A DNA stretch of 64,000 nt from DATJGR01 sp963812255 (GCA_963812255.1 CAWEUM010000003.1:62001-126000), one strand, 5' to 3'; positions 1-8,626 are shown, counted from the first letter of the stretch. Program-made: numbers and translations. Notes: generated by a model not told the origin, from the letters alone.

Positions 1-246
1 GTCGATCATGCCGGCGCAGGCTGCTTCAGATGTGACATCGGCTTCGTGCGCGATGCCGCGCCCGCCCTGCTCCACGACCATCGCCAGCGTCTCCTGCGCG
101 GATTCCAGCCGGCGATCGACGAGGCATACCGCCGCACCTTCCTGCGCGAAACGCAGCGCCGTCGCGCGGCCGTTGCCGATCGTCGCGCCCGGCGTCTGCC
201 CAGCGCCAACGATCAGCGCAACCTTGCCTTCGAGACGTCCCACCAT
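1..246 (-). CDS. SDR-family oxidoreductase (N-terminal part only)
   Basis: Only the first 82 codons lie in the window; the gene runs off the left edge. The start is the ATG at 246, giving MVGRLEGKVALIVGAG. The protein opens with a classical Rossmann nucleotide-binding motif (GAGQTPGATIGNGRA, about residues 14-28), followed by the acidic VDRR turn near residue 43 and HEADVT near residue 67, as in NAD(P)-dependent short-chain dehydrogenases. The motif is longer than the usual TGxxxGxG, as in some atypical SDRs. It lies 21 bp downstream of the CMD-family gene on the same strand, so the two are probably cotranscribed. The substrate cannot be told. Confidence 0.85.
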   Translation of the reverse strand, partial: MVGRLEGKVALIVGAGQTPGATIGNGRATALRFAQEGAAVCLVDRRLESAQETLAMVVEQGGRGIAHEADVTSEAACAGMID

Positions 247-267
247 GTTTGCCCGCCTGTTGCCTGA

Positions 268-816
268 CTAAACGTCGAACCCTGGCAGCCCCGGATCCGC
301 CTGCACGCCGAAACTGTTCAGTGCCATCGACACCAGATTGTACTGGCCCACCGTGAAAACGATGTCCATCAATTGACGCGTATCGAAGTGCTTCGCCAAG
401 CCCTTCCACGTCGCGTCACTGACGTGCGCGTCGGCGTGCAACTCGTCGGTCGCCTTCAGCAACAGCCGATCGGCATCGCTCCAGCCTTTTGCATCCGGCC
501 CGACCTTGATGCTGCGAATCTCGTCGTCGGTGATCTTCGCACGGCGCGCAATCAGCACGTGCTGACCCCATTCGTAACCGGATCTACATAAATAGCCGAT
601 GCGCAGGATGGCCAGTTCGCGTTCACGCACCGGCAATGTCGACTTACCGAGGATGTGATTGGCGAACACCAGCCAACGCTTCATCAATTCGGGGTGGTTC
701 GCCATTGTCTTGAATATGTTCAGCGGCTCGCCGTCGAAACGGCTCATGATGTCCTTGACCGTGTCGTCCCACTGATCCGCCGGAAGCGGTGGGACGCGGG
801 GTTCGGAAACGCGCAT
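268..816 (-). CDS. Carboxymuconolactone decarboxylase (CMD/AhpD-like) family protein
   Basis: A 182-residue protein with the all-helical CMD-family pattern: a central LRIGYLCRSGYEWGQHVLIA segment (about 93-112) with the conserved E and H, then KITDDEI and a C-terminal helix pair. The CxxC redox pair of true AhpD is absent (a single Cys is followed by RSGYEW), so peroxidase activity like that of AhpD is unlikely. Proteins of this type are common beside SDR and acyl-CoA genes in catabolic clusters. It is the first gene of a likely two-gene operon with the downstream SDR and is divergent from the enoyl-CoA hydratase at 960. The exact function is unknown. Confidence 0.8.
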   Translation of the reverse strand: MRVSEPRVPPLPADQWDDTVKDIMSRFDGEPLNIFKTMANHPELMKRWLVFANHILGKSTLPVRERELAILRIGYLCRSGYEWGQHVLIARRAKITDDEIRSIKVGPDAKGWSDADRLLLKATDELHADAHVSDATWKGLAKHFDTRQLMDIVFTVGQYNLVSMALNSFGVQADPGLPGFDV

Positions 817-855
817 GAGAAGACTCCGTTCGGCTGCAATGAGGTTCGCTACTAT

Positions 856-930
856 ATCAACTCGACATCAACTCGACCTGCTGCACTGCACTACGTGACG
901 CTTCGTGACGCTTCGTGACACTTCGTGATG
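856..930. repeat. Two short tandem repeat sets in a divergent intergenic region
   Basis: An 11-bp unit (ATCAACTCGAC) is repeated twice at 856-877. A 10-bp unit (consensus CTTCGTGACG) is repeated four times at 891-930 with one or two changes per copy. Both lie between the divergent CMD gene (start 816) and the enoyl-CoA hydratase (start 960). The 10-bp spacing is close to one helical turn, so the copies would face the same side of the DNA, as regulator-binding iterons do. That role is inferred. Confidence 0.6.
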
Positions 931-959
931 CGTTGGCTCATCAACAGGAGACACCCACC

Positions 960-1730
960 ATGACTATTCGTTTCGACATCGACAGCCGCTGCGCAATCAT
1001 CACCATCGATCGACCCCAGGCGCGCAACGCCGTCGATGGCCCGACGGCGCGCTTACTCGCCGATGCGTTCCGGCGCTTCGATGCGAGTGATGATCTGGAC
1101 GTCGCAATTCTCACCGGTGCCGCAAACACGTTTTGCGCCGGCGCCGATCTGAAAGCCGTGTCGAGCGGAGACGGTAACCGCGTCGGACTCGACGGCGATG
1201 GGCCGATGGGGCCGACCCGCATGCTGTTGAGCAAACCGGTGCTCGCCGCAGTGGAAGGCCACGCCGTGGCCGGCGGGCTGGAACTCGCATTGTGGTGCGA
1301 TCTGCGAATCGCCGCGACGGACGCGGTGTTCGGCGTTTACTGCCGCCGTTGGGGCGTCCCGTTGATCGACGGCGGCACGATCCGTCTGCCACGTCTGATC
1401 GGCCACAGCCACGCGCTCGATCTGATTCTGACCGGACGCGGCGTGTCCGGCGACGAAGCCAAAGCGATGGGGTTGGTCAATCGATTGACCGCACCGGGTG
1501 CCGCACTCGCCGGCGCGCTGGAACTCGCACACGAACTCAGTCGTTTTCCGCAGCGCTGCCTGCGCAGCGATCGTCTATCGTCGTACCGGCAATGGTCGCA
1601 GGATGTGGACGCCGCGCTGCGCGAGGAGACGTGGCTCGGTCGCGAAGTGATCCGTTCCGGCGAGACGCAAGCCGGTGCGGCGCGATTCGCCAGCGGCGCC
1701 GGACGGCATGGGGACTTCAAGGAGATTTGA
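960..1730 (+). CDS. Enoyl-CoA hydratase/isomerase family protein
   Basis: The 256-residue crotonase-fold protein starts at the ATG at 960, which has AGGAG about 8 bp upstream; an in-frame GTG at 915 lies in the repeat region and is not preferred. Visible features are IDRPQARNAVDG near the N-terminus, the oxyanion-hole segments GAANTFCAGADLKAV and EGHAVAGGLELALWCDLRIA, and WGVPLIDGGTIRLPRLIG. In place of the usual catalytic glutamates it has CRRWGVPLIDGG, so the reaction may not be standard hydration. It stands alone, divergent from the CMD/SDR pair and convergent with the AidB-like acyl-CoA dehydrogenase. Confidence 0.88.
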   Translation: MTIRFDIDSRCAIITIDRPQARNAVDGPTARLLADAFRRFDASDDLDVAILTGAANTFCAGADLKAVSSGDGNRVGLDGDGPMGPTRMLLSKPVLAAVEGHAVAGGLELALWCDLRIAATDAVFGVYCRRWGVPLIDGGTIRLPRLIGHSHALDLILTGRGVSGDEAKAMGLVNRLTAPGAALAGALELAHELSRFPQRCLRSDRLSSYRQWSQDVDAALREETWLGREVIRSGETQAGAARFASGAGRHGDFKEI

Positions 1731-1884
1731 GCGAGAACACGAAGAACTGATGGCGATGGTTCAGGGCGGAGGTGGACGTGTGTAGCGCCGAAAACGCCAT
1801 GAACCCCTCCCTGGGAGCTCGCGTGGCGCCATCCCTGGGCAACACGGTCCGGCACAACCAACGAAGCGCATCGCTCGAGTGGTT

Positions 1885-1988
1885 GGGGGCGGATCTTCTA
1901 TGCGGCGGACCGTCCTGCGCCAGGGACGGCGCAGGACGAGCCTCCAGGGACGGGACTTACGACGCGTCCGCATAGAAGATCCGCCCCC
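1885..1988. repeat. Nested long inverted repeat between convergent genes
   Basis: A perfect 21-bp inverted repeat has arms at 1885-1905 and 1968-1988 (core GGATCTTCTATGCGG on the left). Nested inside it is a second perfect 10-bp stem, GTCCTGCGCC (1912-1921) with GGCGCAGGAC (1928-1937) and a 6-nt loop. The flank carries repeats of the CCCTGGG/CCAGGGA type (for example at about 1806-1845 and 1941-1951). The element fills the gap between the convergent enoyl-CoA hydratase (ends 1730) and acyl-CoA dehydrogenase (ends 2020). It may act as a bidirectional terminator or be a non-autonomous repeat element. The remainder of 1731-2019 shows no gene. Confidence 0.75.
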
Positions 1989-2019
1989 ATCACGACCACG
2001 AAGCCGATCGAATTCAGGG

Positions 2020-3822
2020 TCATCCAAGCGCTCTTCCCTGACGGCTCAACAACGGCGCAACATCCGCCACCGTCAACGCAGTCTCACCCAGCAATGCCTC
2101 CGCAATCGCCCGTTCGCGGCCCCGGTCCACGCGCATCAGCGGACCGCGCGCGTATAAACGGTGATCGAGTACGAGCCGCGCCCACAACACGCGGCGTGCA
2201 TCGCCACGACGCCTTGCCGTCTCGCAGCCCTCCCAGGCGAGCAGGATCGCCGAACTGGCGTGATACAGCGCGGTCACTGCCTGGCGCACCCAGAGTTCGT
2301 CAGGGGCATCGGCCGCCTCGGCCAGTTCGATCGCATCACGCAGGCCATCTCGTAGTTCCCCGATGAATGTCGTCGGCAGTTCGCCACACTGATCGAGGCG
2401 GTCGAGCAACGCCGCTTCATACGCGCCCTGGCAGCCGTTGCGGCCAACTGCCCGGCGGATCGCATCGATGCCGACGATGTTCGATGTGCCTTCCCAGATC
2501 GAACCGAGGTGCGCATCGCGCAACAGTCGCGGATTGACGAAGTCCTCGACGTACCCGCAGCCGCCGCGTACCTCCATCGCATCGCCGGTGACGCGCCGTG
2601 CATCGCGTGTCGCGCGCATCTTCAACACCGGCGTCGCCAGCCTCAGCACCGCGCGCGCATCGTTCGCACCGCCACCGTCTCGCCCAATTCCCCGACGCGG
2701 ACCCTCCGCGGCATCGAGTGCTGCCGCGGTGAAGAAGCTCATACTCAGCGCCTGCTCGCTCGGCAGTTGAATCTTCAGCAACTGCCGTTGCGCCAGCGGC
2801 AGATCGAGCAGGCGCGTGCCGAATACCTGGCGATGCCGGTACACCTGCCACGCGTCGTGTACCGCGCGGCGCATCAACGCGCATGACTTGACGCCGTTCG
2901 AGAGCCGTGACCAGTTGATCATCTCGGCCATCTGCTTCAAGCCGGCGCCGAGATTCCCCAACGGGTACGCAATGGCGCCGTCGAGGTTGATCTCACCGCT
3001 CGCCATCGAGCGGGTGCCGAGCTTGTCCTTCAGGCGCACGATGCGGTAACGGTTCGGCGAGCCGTCTTCCAGCACACGTGGCATCGCGAACAGTGCCAAC
3101 CCCCGGGTGCCCTGTGGCGCGCCTTCAGGACGCGCGAGCAAGGTTGCCACCGCTGCATCGGCATTCGAGCAGAACCACTTCTCGCCGTGAACGCGCCATC
3201 CGTCAGGCGTACGCGTTGCGGTGCTGGTGAGTCCGCCGACGTCCGATCCACCCGATTTCTCGGTCATGAACTGCGCGCCTTGCCACAGTTGCGCCATGTC
3301 CTGGCTCAGCATGCGCGGCAGAAACCGCGCCTTCACGGCATCGTCACCAAACAGCCGGATCAGGTGAGCCGCCGAATCGGTAACGTTGATCGGACAGCCG
3401 AGGCCGAATTCGGCTTCGTTGAACAGCAGCGTGAAGGCGTGTTTCGCCACCGCCGGCAGCGGCGTCGACCACCCCAGTATCGGCCGGTGGCTCATCGCGT
3501 GCAGACCGAACTCGCCATATGCGGCTGCTTCGAGGCGGCGATACGCAGGATGGTATTCGATCCATTGCCGATCGCGGCCGAATCGGTCGCGTTGATGCAG
3601 TACTGGCGGATGACGATCGGCCAGCGCCGCGCACTCATCGAGTTCACCCGCCGCGAGTCCGCCAAGCCGGTCGAAGTGCGGCGCGAGGTGCGCGCGCAGA
3701 TCATCCGGTAGATATAGTGCCAGCAGGTCTCGCAGCGCCGCGTCGTCGCGATAGAAGTTCATGCCACGCGTGTCCGGCGCAATCGCCGACCCATCGATGT
3801 CGCGCTGCGCGTTGTCAGTCAT
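2020..3822 (-). CDS. Acyl-CoA dehydrogenase, AidB-like subfamily
   Basis: A 600-residue flavoprotein, longer than the usual 380-residue acyl-CoA dehydrogenases and in the range of AidB-type members. It has GCPINVTDSAAHLIRLFGDD, the FAD/substrate segment LWQGAQFMTEKSGGSDVGG (about 168-186), GEKWFCSNADA, LGTRSMASGEI and a C-terminal GGCGYVEDFVNPRLLRDAHL-type segment with IWEGTSNI. AidB relatives act on isovaleryl-type acyl-CoA or bind DNA; which applies here cannot be told. Its ATG overlaps the 3' end of the threonine ammonia-lyase gene by 8 bp, so the two are translationally coupled in one operon. Confidence 0.88.
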   Translation of the reverse strand: MTDNAQRDIDGSAIAPDTRGMNFYRDDAALRDLLALYLPDDLRAHLAPHFDRLGGLAAGELDECAALADRHPPVLHQRDRFGRDRQWIEYHPAYRRLEAAAYGEFGLHAMSHRPILGWSTPLPAVAKHAFTLLFNEAEFGLGCPINVTDSAAHLIRLFGDDAVKARFLPRMLSQDMAQLWQGAQFMTEKSGGSDVGGLTSTATRTPDGWRVHGEKWFCSNADAAVATLLARPEGAPQGTRGLALFAMPRVLEDGSPNRYRIVRLKDKLGTRSMASGEINLDGAIAYPLGNLGAGLKQMAEMINWSRLSNGVKSCALMRRAVHDAWQVYRHRQVFGTRLLDLPLAQRQLLKIQLPSEQALSMSFFTAAALDAAEGPRRGIGRDGGGANDARAVLRLATPVLKMRATRDARRVTGDAMEVRGGCGYVEDFVNPRLLRDAHLGSIWEGTSNIVGIDAIRRAVGRNGCQGAYEAALLDRLDQCGELPTTFIGELRDGLRDAIELAEAADAPDELWVRQAVTALYHASSAILLAWEGCETARRRGDARRVLWARLVLDHRLYARGPLMRVDRGRERAIAEALLGETALTVADVAPLLSRQGRALG

Positions 3823-5041
3823 GACCGTTGTCTCCGTCGTCCACTCGTGCGTCCAGCCCCTGCGCCTTCAGCGCATGCAGTACCTGGTCCTCCTGTTCCT
3901 CACCGCGCATCTGCAACGTCAGATCCACCACTACCGCCCGCACCGACGAGCCACTGAAGGCGCGCTGATGCGCGATATCGATGATGTTGCTGTCCAGCTC
4001 GCCGAGCAATTGCGTGAGTTTGCCGAGTGCGCCCGGCACATCGTCGATTTCGACGTGCAGCCGCACCAGCCGATGGCTGCGCACGAGGCCTCTCTGCAGC
4101 AGCGACGACATGATCATCATGTCGATGTTGCCGCCGCAGAGCGGCAGGCCAATACGCCGATTGCGGAACCGATCCGGGGTGCGCAGTACCGCCGCGAGCC
4201 CGGCGGCGCCCGCCCCTTCCACGACGGTCTTTTCGATTTCCAGCAGATTGAACACCGCACGTTCGATGCTCGCTTCGTCAACGAGCACGACGTCATCGAC
4301 ATAGCGCCAAATGAATTCCATCGTCAACGCGCCGGGTGACTTCACCGCAATACCTTCGGCGATCGTGCCGCCGCCGGGTACGTTGATCGCCATACGGTGA
4401 AACGCCTCGTACGCGGCCGGATAGCGTTCGGTCTGCACGCCGATGATTTCGATGTTTGGATTCACCGACTTGGCGCCAATCGCAACACCTGATATCAGAC
4501 CGCCGCCGCCGATCGGCACGACGATTGCATCGAGGTCGGGCGCCTGCGCCATCATCTCGAGCCCGAGCGTACCCTGGCCGGCAATCACCGCCGCATCGTC
4601 GAATGGATGCACCAAGGTCAATTGCCGGCGGCGGCCCTCCTCCAGGGCAAACGCGCGCGCTTCGTCGAAATGGTTGCCGTGCAGAATCACCTCGGCATCG
4701 AACACGCGGGTCTGCTCCACCTTCGCATTCGGTGTCGTGCGCGGCATCACGATACAGGTTGGAATGCCGAGGCGGCGGCCGTGATACGCCACCGCCTGCG
4801 CATGATTGCCCGCCGACATCGCAATCACACCGCGGCGTCGTTGCGTCTCGGTCAGCTCCAGCAACCGGTTCAGCGCCCCGCGCTCCTTGAACGACGCGGT
4901 GAACTGATGATTTTCGAATTTGAGATGGATCTGTGCGCCGGTCAGCGCAGAAAGCGTATGCGAGTATTCCAGCGGTGTCAGAACGATCTCGGAAGCAATC
5001 CGCTGCTGCGCTGCCTTGATGTCGGCCACCGTCACGGACAT
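3815..5041 (-). CDS. ilvA: Threonine ammonia-lyase (threonine dehydratase)
   Basis: The enzyme converts threonine to 2-oxobutanoate and ammonia with pyridoxal phosphate. The 408-residue product has the PLP-lysine motif TASFKERGAL (K52), the substrate loop SAGNHAQ (76-82), the phosphate-binding GGGGLISG (178-185) and a C-terminal ACT domain (about 325-408), matching the medium-length form with one ACT domain. The ATG at 5041 (MSVTVADIK) fits family N-termini better than a longer upstream frame. The product 2-oxobutanoate can feed isoleucine synthesis or be oxidised by a 2-oxo acid dehydrogenase. It is the promoter-proximal gene of a two-gene operon with the acyl-CoA dehydrogenase. Confidence 0.9.
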   Translation of the reverse strand: MSVTVADIKAAQQRIASEIVLTPLEYSHTLSALTGAQIHLKFENHQFTASFKERGALNRLLELTETQRRRGVIAMSAGNHAQAVAYHGRRLGIPTCIVMPRTTPNAKVEQTRVFDAEVILHGNHFDEARAFALEEGRRRQLTLVHPFDDAAVIAGQGTLGLEMMAQAPDLDAIVVPIGGGGLISGVAIGAKSVNPNIEIIGVQTERYPAAYEAFHRMAINVPGGGTIAEGIAVKSPGALTMEFIWRYVDDVVLVDEASIERAVFNLLEIEKTVVEGAGAAGLAAVLRTPDRFRNRRIGLPLCGGNIDMMIMSSLLQRGLVRSHRLVRLHVEIDDVPGALGKLTQLLGELDSNIIDIAHQRAFSGSSVRAVVVDLTLQMRGEEQEDQVLHALKAQGLDARVDDGDNGHD

Positions 5042-5089
5042 GGCAGGGTATTCGCTGCTCGAAAAGGTGCATTGAGTATACTGCGCGCC
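5042..5089. promoter_or_regulatory. Compact divergent promoter region with palindromic -10 AGTATACT
   Basis: Only 48 bp separate the divergent threonine ammonia-lyase and flavodoxin-like genes. The palindrome AGTATACT (5076-5083; TATACT on both strands) could serve as -10 element in both directions. For the + strand gene it lies 7 bp before the ATG, with no Shine-Dalgarno sequence, so that mRNA may be leaderless. I see no clear -35 box. Confidence 0.4.
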
Positions 5090-5554
5090 ATGCCGCACCA
5101 CCTCCTCATCGTCTACCACAGCCAGACGGGACACACGCGGACGATGGCGCAAGCGGCGCTCGACGGCGCGCGCGATCCGTTGATCGAAGACGTCGAGGTG
5201 CGTTTTCTGCGCGCCGCAGACGCTGGCCCCGACGACCTTCTATGGGCGCACGGCCTACTGCTGGGCACACCGGAGAATTTCGGCTATATGTCGGGTGCGC
5301 TGAAGGATTTCTTCGACAGAACCTTCTATCGAGTCGAGGGCCGCATCCAGTCCTTGCCGTATGCGGTGTTCATCAGCGCCGGCAACGACGGCAGCGGCGC
5401 GATTCGCGCAATTCGCCGTATCGCCAACGGCTATCCGCTGAGGGAAGTGCAGGAACCGATCATCGTGCGCGGCGACGTCACCACCGAGGCAATCGAGCAC
5501 TGCAAGGAGTTGGGCATGGCGCTAGCCGCGGGATTGGAGGCAGGTGTGTTTTGA
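5090..5554 (+). CDS. Flavodoxin-like / WrbA-type NAD(P)H-dependent oxidoreductase family protein
   Basis: A 154-residue single-domain flavodoxin-fold protein. The FMN phosphate loop appears as VYHSQTGHTRTMA (about 8-20), followed by GLLLGTPENFGYMSGALKDFFDRTFY (about 56-81), which matches the WrbA/flavodoxin FMN-binding loops, and FISAGNDGSGAIRAI. It is shorter than WrbA (about 198 residues). It probably binds FMN in the cytoplasm and carries out electron transfer or quinone reduction. The ATG at 5090 gives a start at the HHLLIVYHSQTG strand; there is no Shine-Dalgarno sequence. Its 3' end is 8 bp from the convergent MATE gene. Confidence 0.78.
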   Translation: MPHHLLIVYHSQTGHTRTMAQAALDGARDPLIEDVEVRFLRAADAGPDDLLWAHGLLLGTPENFGYMSGALKDFFDRTFYRVEGRIQSLPYAVFISAGNDGSGAIRAIRRIANGYPLREVQEPIIVRGDVTTEAIEHCKELGMALAAGLEAGVF

Positions 5555-5562
5555 TTCGCGGC

Positions 5563-6942
5563 TCACGACACGCTGACAGGTGCCGGCTCGCCAACCACCG
5601 GCAATGCAGCACGCATATCCCGCAGCATGCGCGTGACCCACGCGTAGCTTGCGCCGGCAACGATGACGTTGGCCACTGCGGCCGCACCGAAAATACCCCG
5701 ATAGCCAAACAGATGGTCGCCGAGCAACGCCAGCGGCACGTAGATCAAGAACATCCGCGTAATCGTCAGAATCAGCGATGGAATCGGCCGCCCCAACGCG
5801 ACAAAGCAACTGCCCGATACCATCGACACGCCCATCATCGAGTACGTCAACGGGACGATCAGCAAATAGTGATAAGTGGCATCGATCACGGCCGGGTCGT
5901 CATTGATCACGCCGACGATAGCGCGCCCGAACAAAGCCAGTACCGCGAAAATGAACACACCCCAGCCGAACGAAAACCGGTAGCCGAAGTTCAACGCGGC
6001 GTCGATTCGTTCATGACGGCCGGCACCCCAGTTCTGCCCCACCATCGGCGAGATGCTCGACGACAGCGCCATCAGAATCATCAGCGCGAGCGATTCGATC
6101 CGCACCGCGACGCCAAATCCGGCGACGACCGCGTGGCCGTATTTGGCGAGCAATCCGAACACGACACCCATCGATACCGGGCCGATCAGGTTGGTCATGA
6201 TCGACGGCACGCCGATTCGCAGCACCTCGCGCCACGATTGAAACACCTCGCTCCAGTCGCCCAACGGTTGAATCATGCCGCGCCGCGTCAATACGTACAC
6301 GGTCGCGCAAAATGTCAGCGACCGAGATATCACGAATCCCCAGGCCGATCCGAGATATCCGATGCCATCGTGAATGCCTGGCAAGCCGAAGATCAGCGCC
6401 GGTGCCAGCATCACCTGCACCGCCGCACCCCCCGTCATCAACATGCCCGGAATCCGCGCATTGCCGAGCGCGCGCAGCATCGACATCGCCACCATCGGCA
6501 GCGCGAACAACGGCAGACCGATGAACCAGATATTCATGTAGGCGGTGACCATCGGCAGCATGACATCGTCGGCGCCCATAACACGAAACAGGTGCGGTCC
6601 AAAGATGCGACCGATCAGCGCGAGCGCTACGACGAGGATCAACACCAGGAGCAACGTATGTGTACCCAGTACGTAGGCACGCGTTCGATCGCCCCGACCG
6701 AGTGTGCGCGACATGATCGATGTCGCGCCGATGCCGAGCCCCATCGAAATCGACGACAGGCCCATCACCATCGGAAACGAGAAGCTGACCGCTGCGAGCG
6801 GCTGCGTACCAATCCGACCGATATAGACGGTATCGATCATCGACGCGATGATCATCGAGGAGATGCCGAGGAACATCGGCACCGTCAGCCGCATCAGATG
6901 CGCGCCGACCAGACCGGTCGTGAGATCCTCGGATCGGGCCAC
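5563..6942 (-). CDS. MATE family efflux transporter
   Basis: The 459-residue protein is almost entirely hydrophobic, with about 12 predicted membrane segments in two halves, as expected for MATE/NorM-type cation- or drug-antiporters in the inner membrane. Typical features include LTVPMFLGISSMIIASMIDTVYIGRIG at the N-terminus, SFPMVMGLSSISMGLGIGATS, and the second-half repeat GVPSIMTNLIGPVSMGVVFGLL with SPMVGQNWGAGR. The start is a GTG at 6942. It is convergent with the flavodoxin-like gene and divergent from the FemAB-like acyltransferase gene at 7014. Confidence 0.9.
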   Translation of the reverse strand: MARSEDLTTGLVGAHLMRLTVPMFLGISSMIIASMIDTVYIGRIGTQPLAAVSFSFPMVMGLSSISMGLGIGATSIMSRTLGRGDRTRAYVLGTHTLLLVLILVVALALIGRIFGPHLFRVMGADDVMLPMVTAYMNIWFIGLPLFALPMVAMSMLRALGNARIPGMLMTGGAAVQVMLAPALIFGLPGIHDGIGYLGSAWGFVISRSLTFCATVYVLTRRGMIQPLGDWSEVFQSWREVLRIGVPSIMTNLIGPVSMGVVFGLLAKYGHAVVAGFGVAVRIESLALMILMALSSSISPMVGQNWGAGRHERIDAALNFGYRFSFGWGVFIFAVLALFGRAIVGVINDDPAVIDATYHYLLIVPLTYSMMGVSMVSGSCFVALGRPIPSLILTITRMFLIYVPLALLGDHLFGYRGIFGAAAVANVIVAGASYAWVTRMLRDMRAALPVVGEPAPVSVS

Positions 6943-7013
6943 GGCGAATTCCGTTGCTGCGCAAATCGGTTATTGTAGTGCAACCAACCAGCCTCTGAGT
7001 TCTTGATAGCGCC

Positions 7014-8243
7014 GTGACGTCTGAAGCATCCGGCACGGCCGGCCGCACCGCCCGCATCGTCCGCTCGATTGCCGAGATTCCGGCCACCGCGTGGAATGCG
7101 TGCGCGAATCCGGGGGGAGCGATTCCCGACAACCCGTTTCTCGATCACGGCTTCCTGCACGCGCTCGAAGCCAGTGGCAGCGTAACGTCGCGCACCGGTT
7201 GGCAGCCGTTTCATCTGGTACTCGAGGAGCACGATGCGGCCATCGTCGGCGTGGTACCGATGTACTTGAAGAATCACTCGCGCGGCGAGTACGTCTTCGA
7301 TGGTGCCTGGGCCGACGCCTGGCATCGCGCCGGCGGCAAGTACTATCCGAAGCTACAGATCAGCGTGCCGTTCACACCGGCAACCGGCCGTCGACTGCTG
7401 GCACGGCCCGGTCCCGAACAGAACACCATCGAGCAGCAATTGATCGCCGCATGCGTGCAGATCGCGCGGCAAACCGACGTCTCCTCGCTGCACCTGACGT
7501 TCCTACCGGAAGCACAATGGCGCACCCTTGGCGATATCGGTCTGCTGCAGCGCGTCGATCAACAGTTTCACTGGCACAATCAGCGTTACTCCACGTTCGA
7601 CGACTTTCTCGCCGATCTCGCATCGAAGAAACGCAAGAACCTGAAACGCGAACGCCGCGAAGTCGTCGAAGCCGGCATCGACATCGAATGGGTCACCGGA
7701 TCGGACCTTCGCGAACACCACTGGGATGCGTTCTTCGACTTCTACACCGATACCGGCAATCGTAAATGGGGCAGTCCGTACTTGACGAGGCGCTTCTTCA
7801 GCCTCGTTACGCAGGCGATGGCCGACCGCGTTCTATTGGTGATGTGCAAACGAAACGGCCGGTACATTGCCGGCGCGCTGAATTTCATCGGCGGCGATGC
7901 GCTGTACGGCCGCAATTGGGGCTGCATCGAAGATCATCGCTTCCTGCACTTCGAAGCCTGCTATTACCAGGCGATCGATTTCGCGATCAGCCGCGGCTTG
8001 GCAAGAGTGGAAGCCGGCGCGCAGGGGCCGCACAAAGTGGCCCGCGGCTATGTGCCGCAGGCGACCTACAGCGCACATTGGATTGCCGACGCGGGGCTAC
8101 GCGATGCGATCGCGCGGTATCTGAAGGAGGAGCGAAACTACGTGCAGCAGGACATCGACTACCTGAACGCACACACGCCGTTTCGCTCCGATCTTCGCAT
8201 AGACCCGGTCAGCGATTCTTCAGCAGATCCCGAATCTCGGTGA
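7014..8243 (+). CDS. FemAB-like N-acyltransferase (COG3146/DUF482 family)
   Basis: The 409-residue product belongs to the GNAT-related FemAB-like family of large cytoplasmic proteins called predicted N-acyltransferases. Recognisable segments are NPFLDHGFLHALEASGS, VVPMYLKNHSRGEYVFDGAWADAWHRAGGKYYPKLQISVPFTPATGRRLL, KKRKNLKRERREV, the FFDFYTDTGNRKWGSPYLTR-type segment, GRNWGC and EAGAQGPHKVARGYVP. The natural substrate of the family is not established. Translation probably starts at the GTG at 7014. Its 3' end overlaps the convergent mscL gene by 35 bp. Confidence 0.85.
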   Translation: MTSEASGTAGRTARIVRSIAEIPATAWNACANPGGAIPDNPFLDHGFLHALEASGSVTSRTGWQPFHLVLEEHDAAIVGVVPMYLKNHSRGEYVFDGAWADAWHRAGGKYYPKLQISVPFTPATGRRLLARPGPEQNTIEQQLIAACVQIARQTDVSSLHLTFLPEAQWRTLGDIGLLQRVDQQFHWHNQRYSTFDDFLADLASKKRKNLKRERREVVEAGIDIEWVTGSDLREHHWDAFFDFYTDTGNRKWGSPYLTRRFFSLVTQAMADRVLLVMCKRNGRYIAGALNFIGGDALYGRNWGCIEDHRFLHFEACYYQAIDFAISRGLARVEAGAQGPHKVARGYVPQATYSAHWIADAGLRDAIARYLKEERNYVQQDIDYLNAHTPFRSDLRIDPVSDSSADPESR

Positions 8244-8610
8244 GCAGAATCTCTTCGCCCGATTGCTTGGCCGGTTCCTCGGGTTTCGCAACTTCCTTCT
8301 TCTTCAAGGTATTCATGGCCTTGATCACCATGAAGATCGCGAACGCGATGATGATGAAGTCGACGACCGACTGAAGGAAATTGCCGTAGTTCCACGTCAC
8401 GGCCGGTGTCGATCCAACGGCGTCCTTCAACGTGACCACCAGGCTCGTGAAGTCGACGCCTCCCAACAACACGCCGAGCGGCGGCATCAGGATATCGGCG
8501 ACGAACGACGACACGATCTTGCCGAATGCGCCTCCGATGACGATCCCCACCGCCATGTCGACGACGTTGCCCCGCATCGCAAATTCTTTGAACTCCGAGG
8601 CCAGCGACAT
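8209..8610 (-). CDS. mscL: Large-conductance mechanosensitive channel MscL
   Basis: MscL releases solutes during hypo-osmotic shock. The 133-residue protein has the signature MSLASEFKEFAMRGNVVDMAVGIVIGGAFGKIV at its N-terminus with TM1 at about 16-45, then the loop, TM2 at about 75-98 (FLQSVVDFIIIAFAIFMVIK) and a charged cytoplasmic C-terminal helix (EEILLTEIRDLLKNR). Length matches the family (about 136). The ATG at 8610 has a strong GGGGAGGAG site. The last 35 bp overlap the convergent FemAB-like gene. Confidence 0.97.
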   Translation of the reverse strand: MSLASEFKEFAMRGNVVDMAVGIVIGGAFGKIVSSFVADILMPPLGVLLGGVDFTSLVVTLKDAVGSTPAVTWNYGNFLQSVVDFIIIAFAIFMVIKAMNTLKKKEVAKPEEPAKQSGEEILLTEIRDLLKNR

Positions 8611-8626
8611 CTCTCTCCTCCCCGCC

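Noticed and set aside
5242..6978. Long + strand frame (578 codons) antisense to the MATE gene
   Set aside because: It is rich in His, Arg and Gln with no domain, the mark of an antisense frame of a GC-rich membrane protein gene; the minus-strand MATE product is clear.
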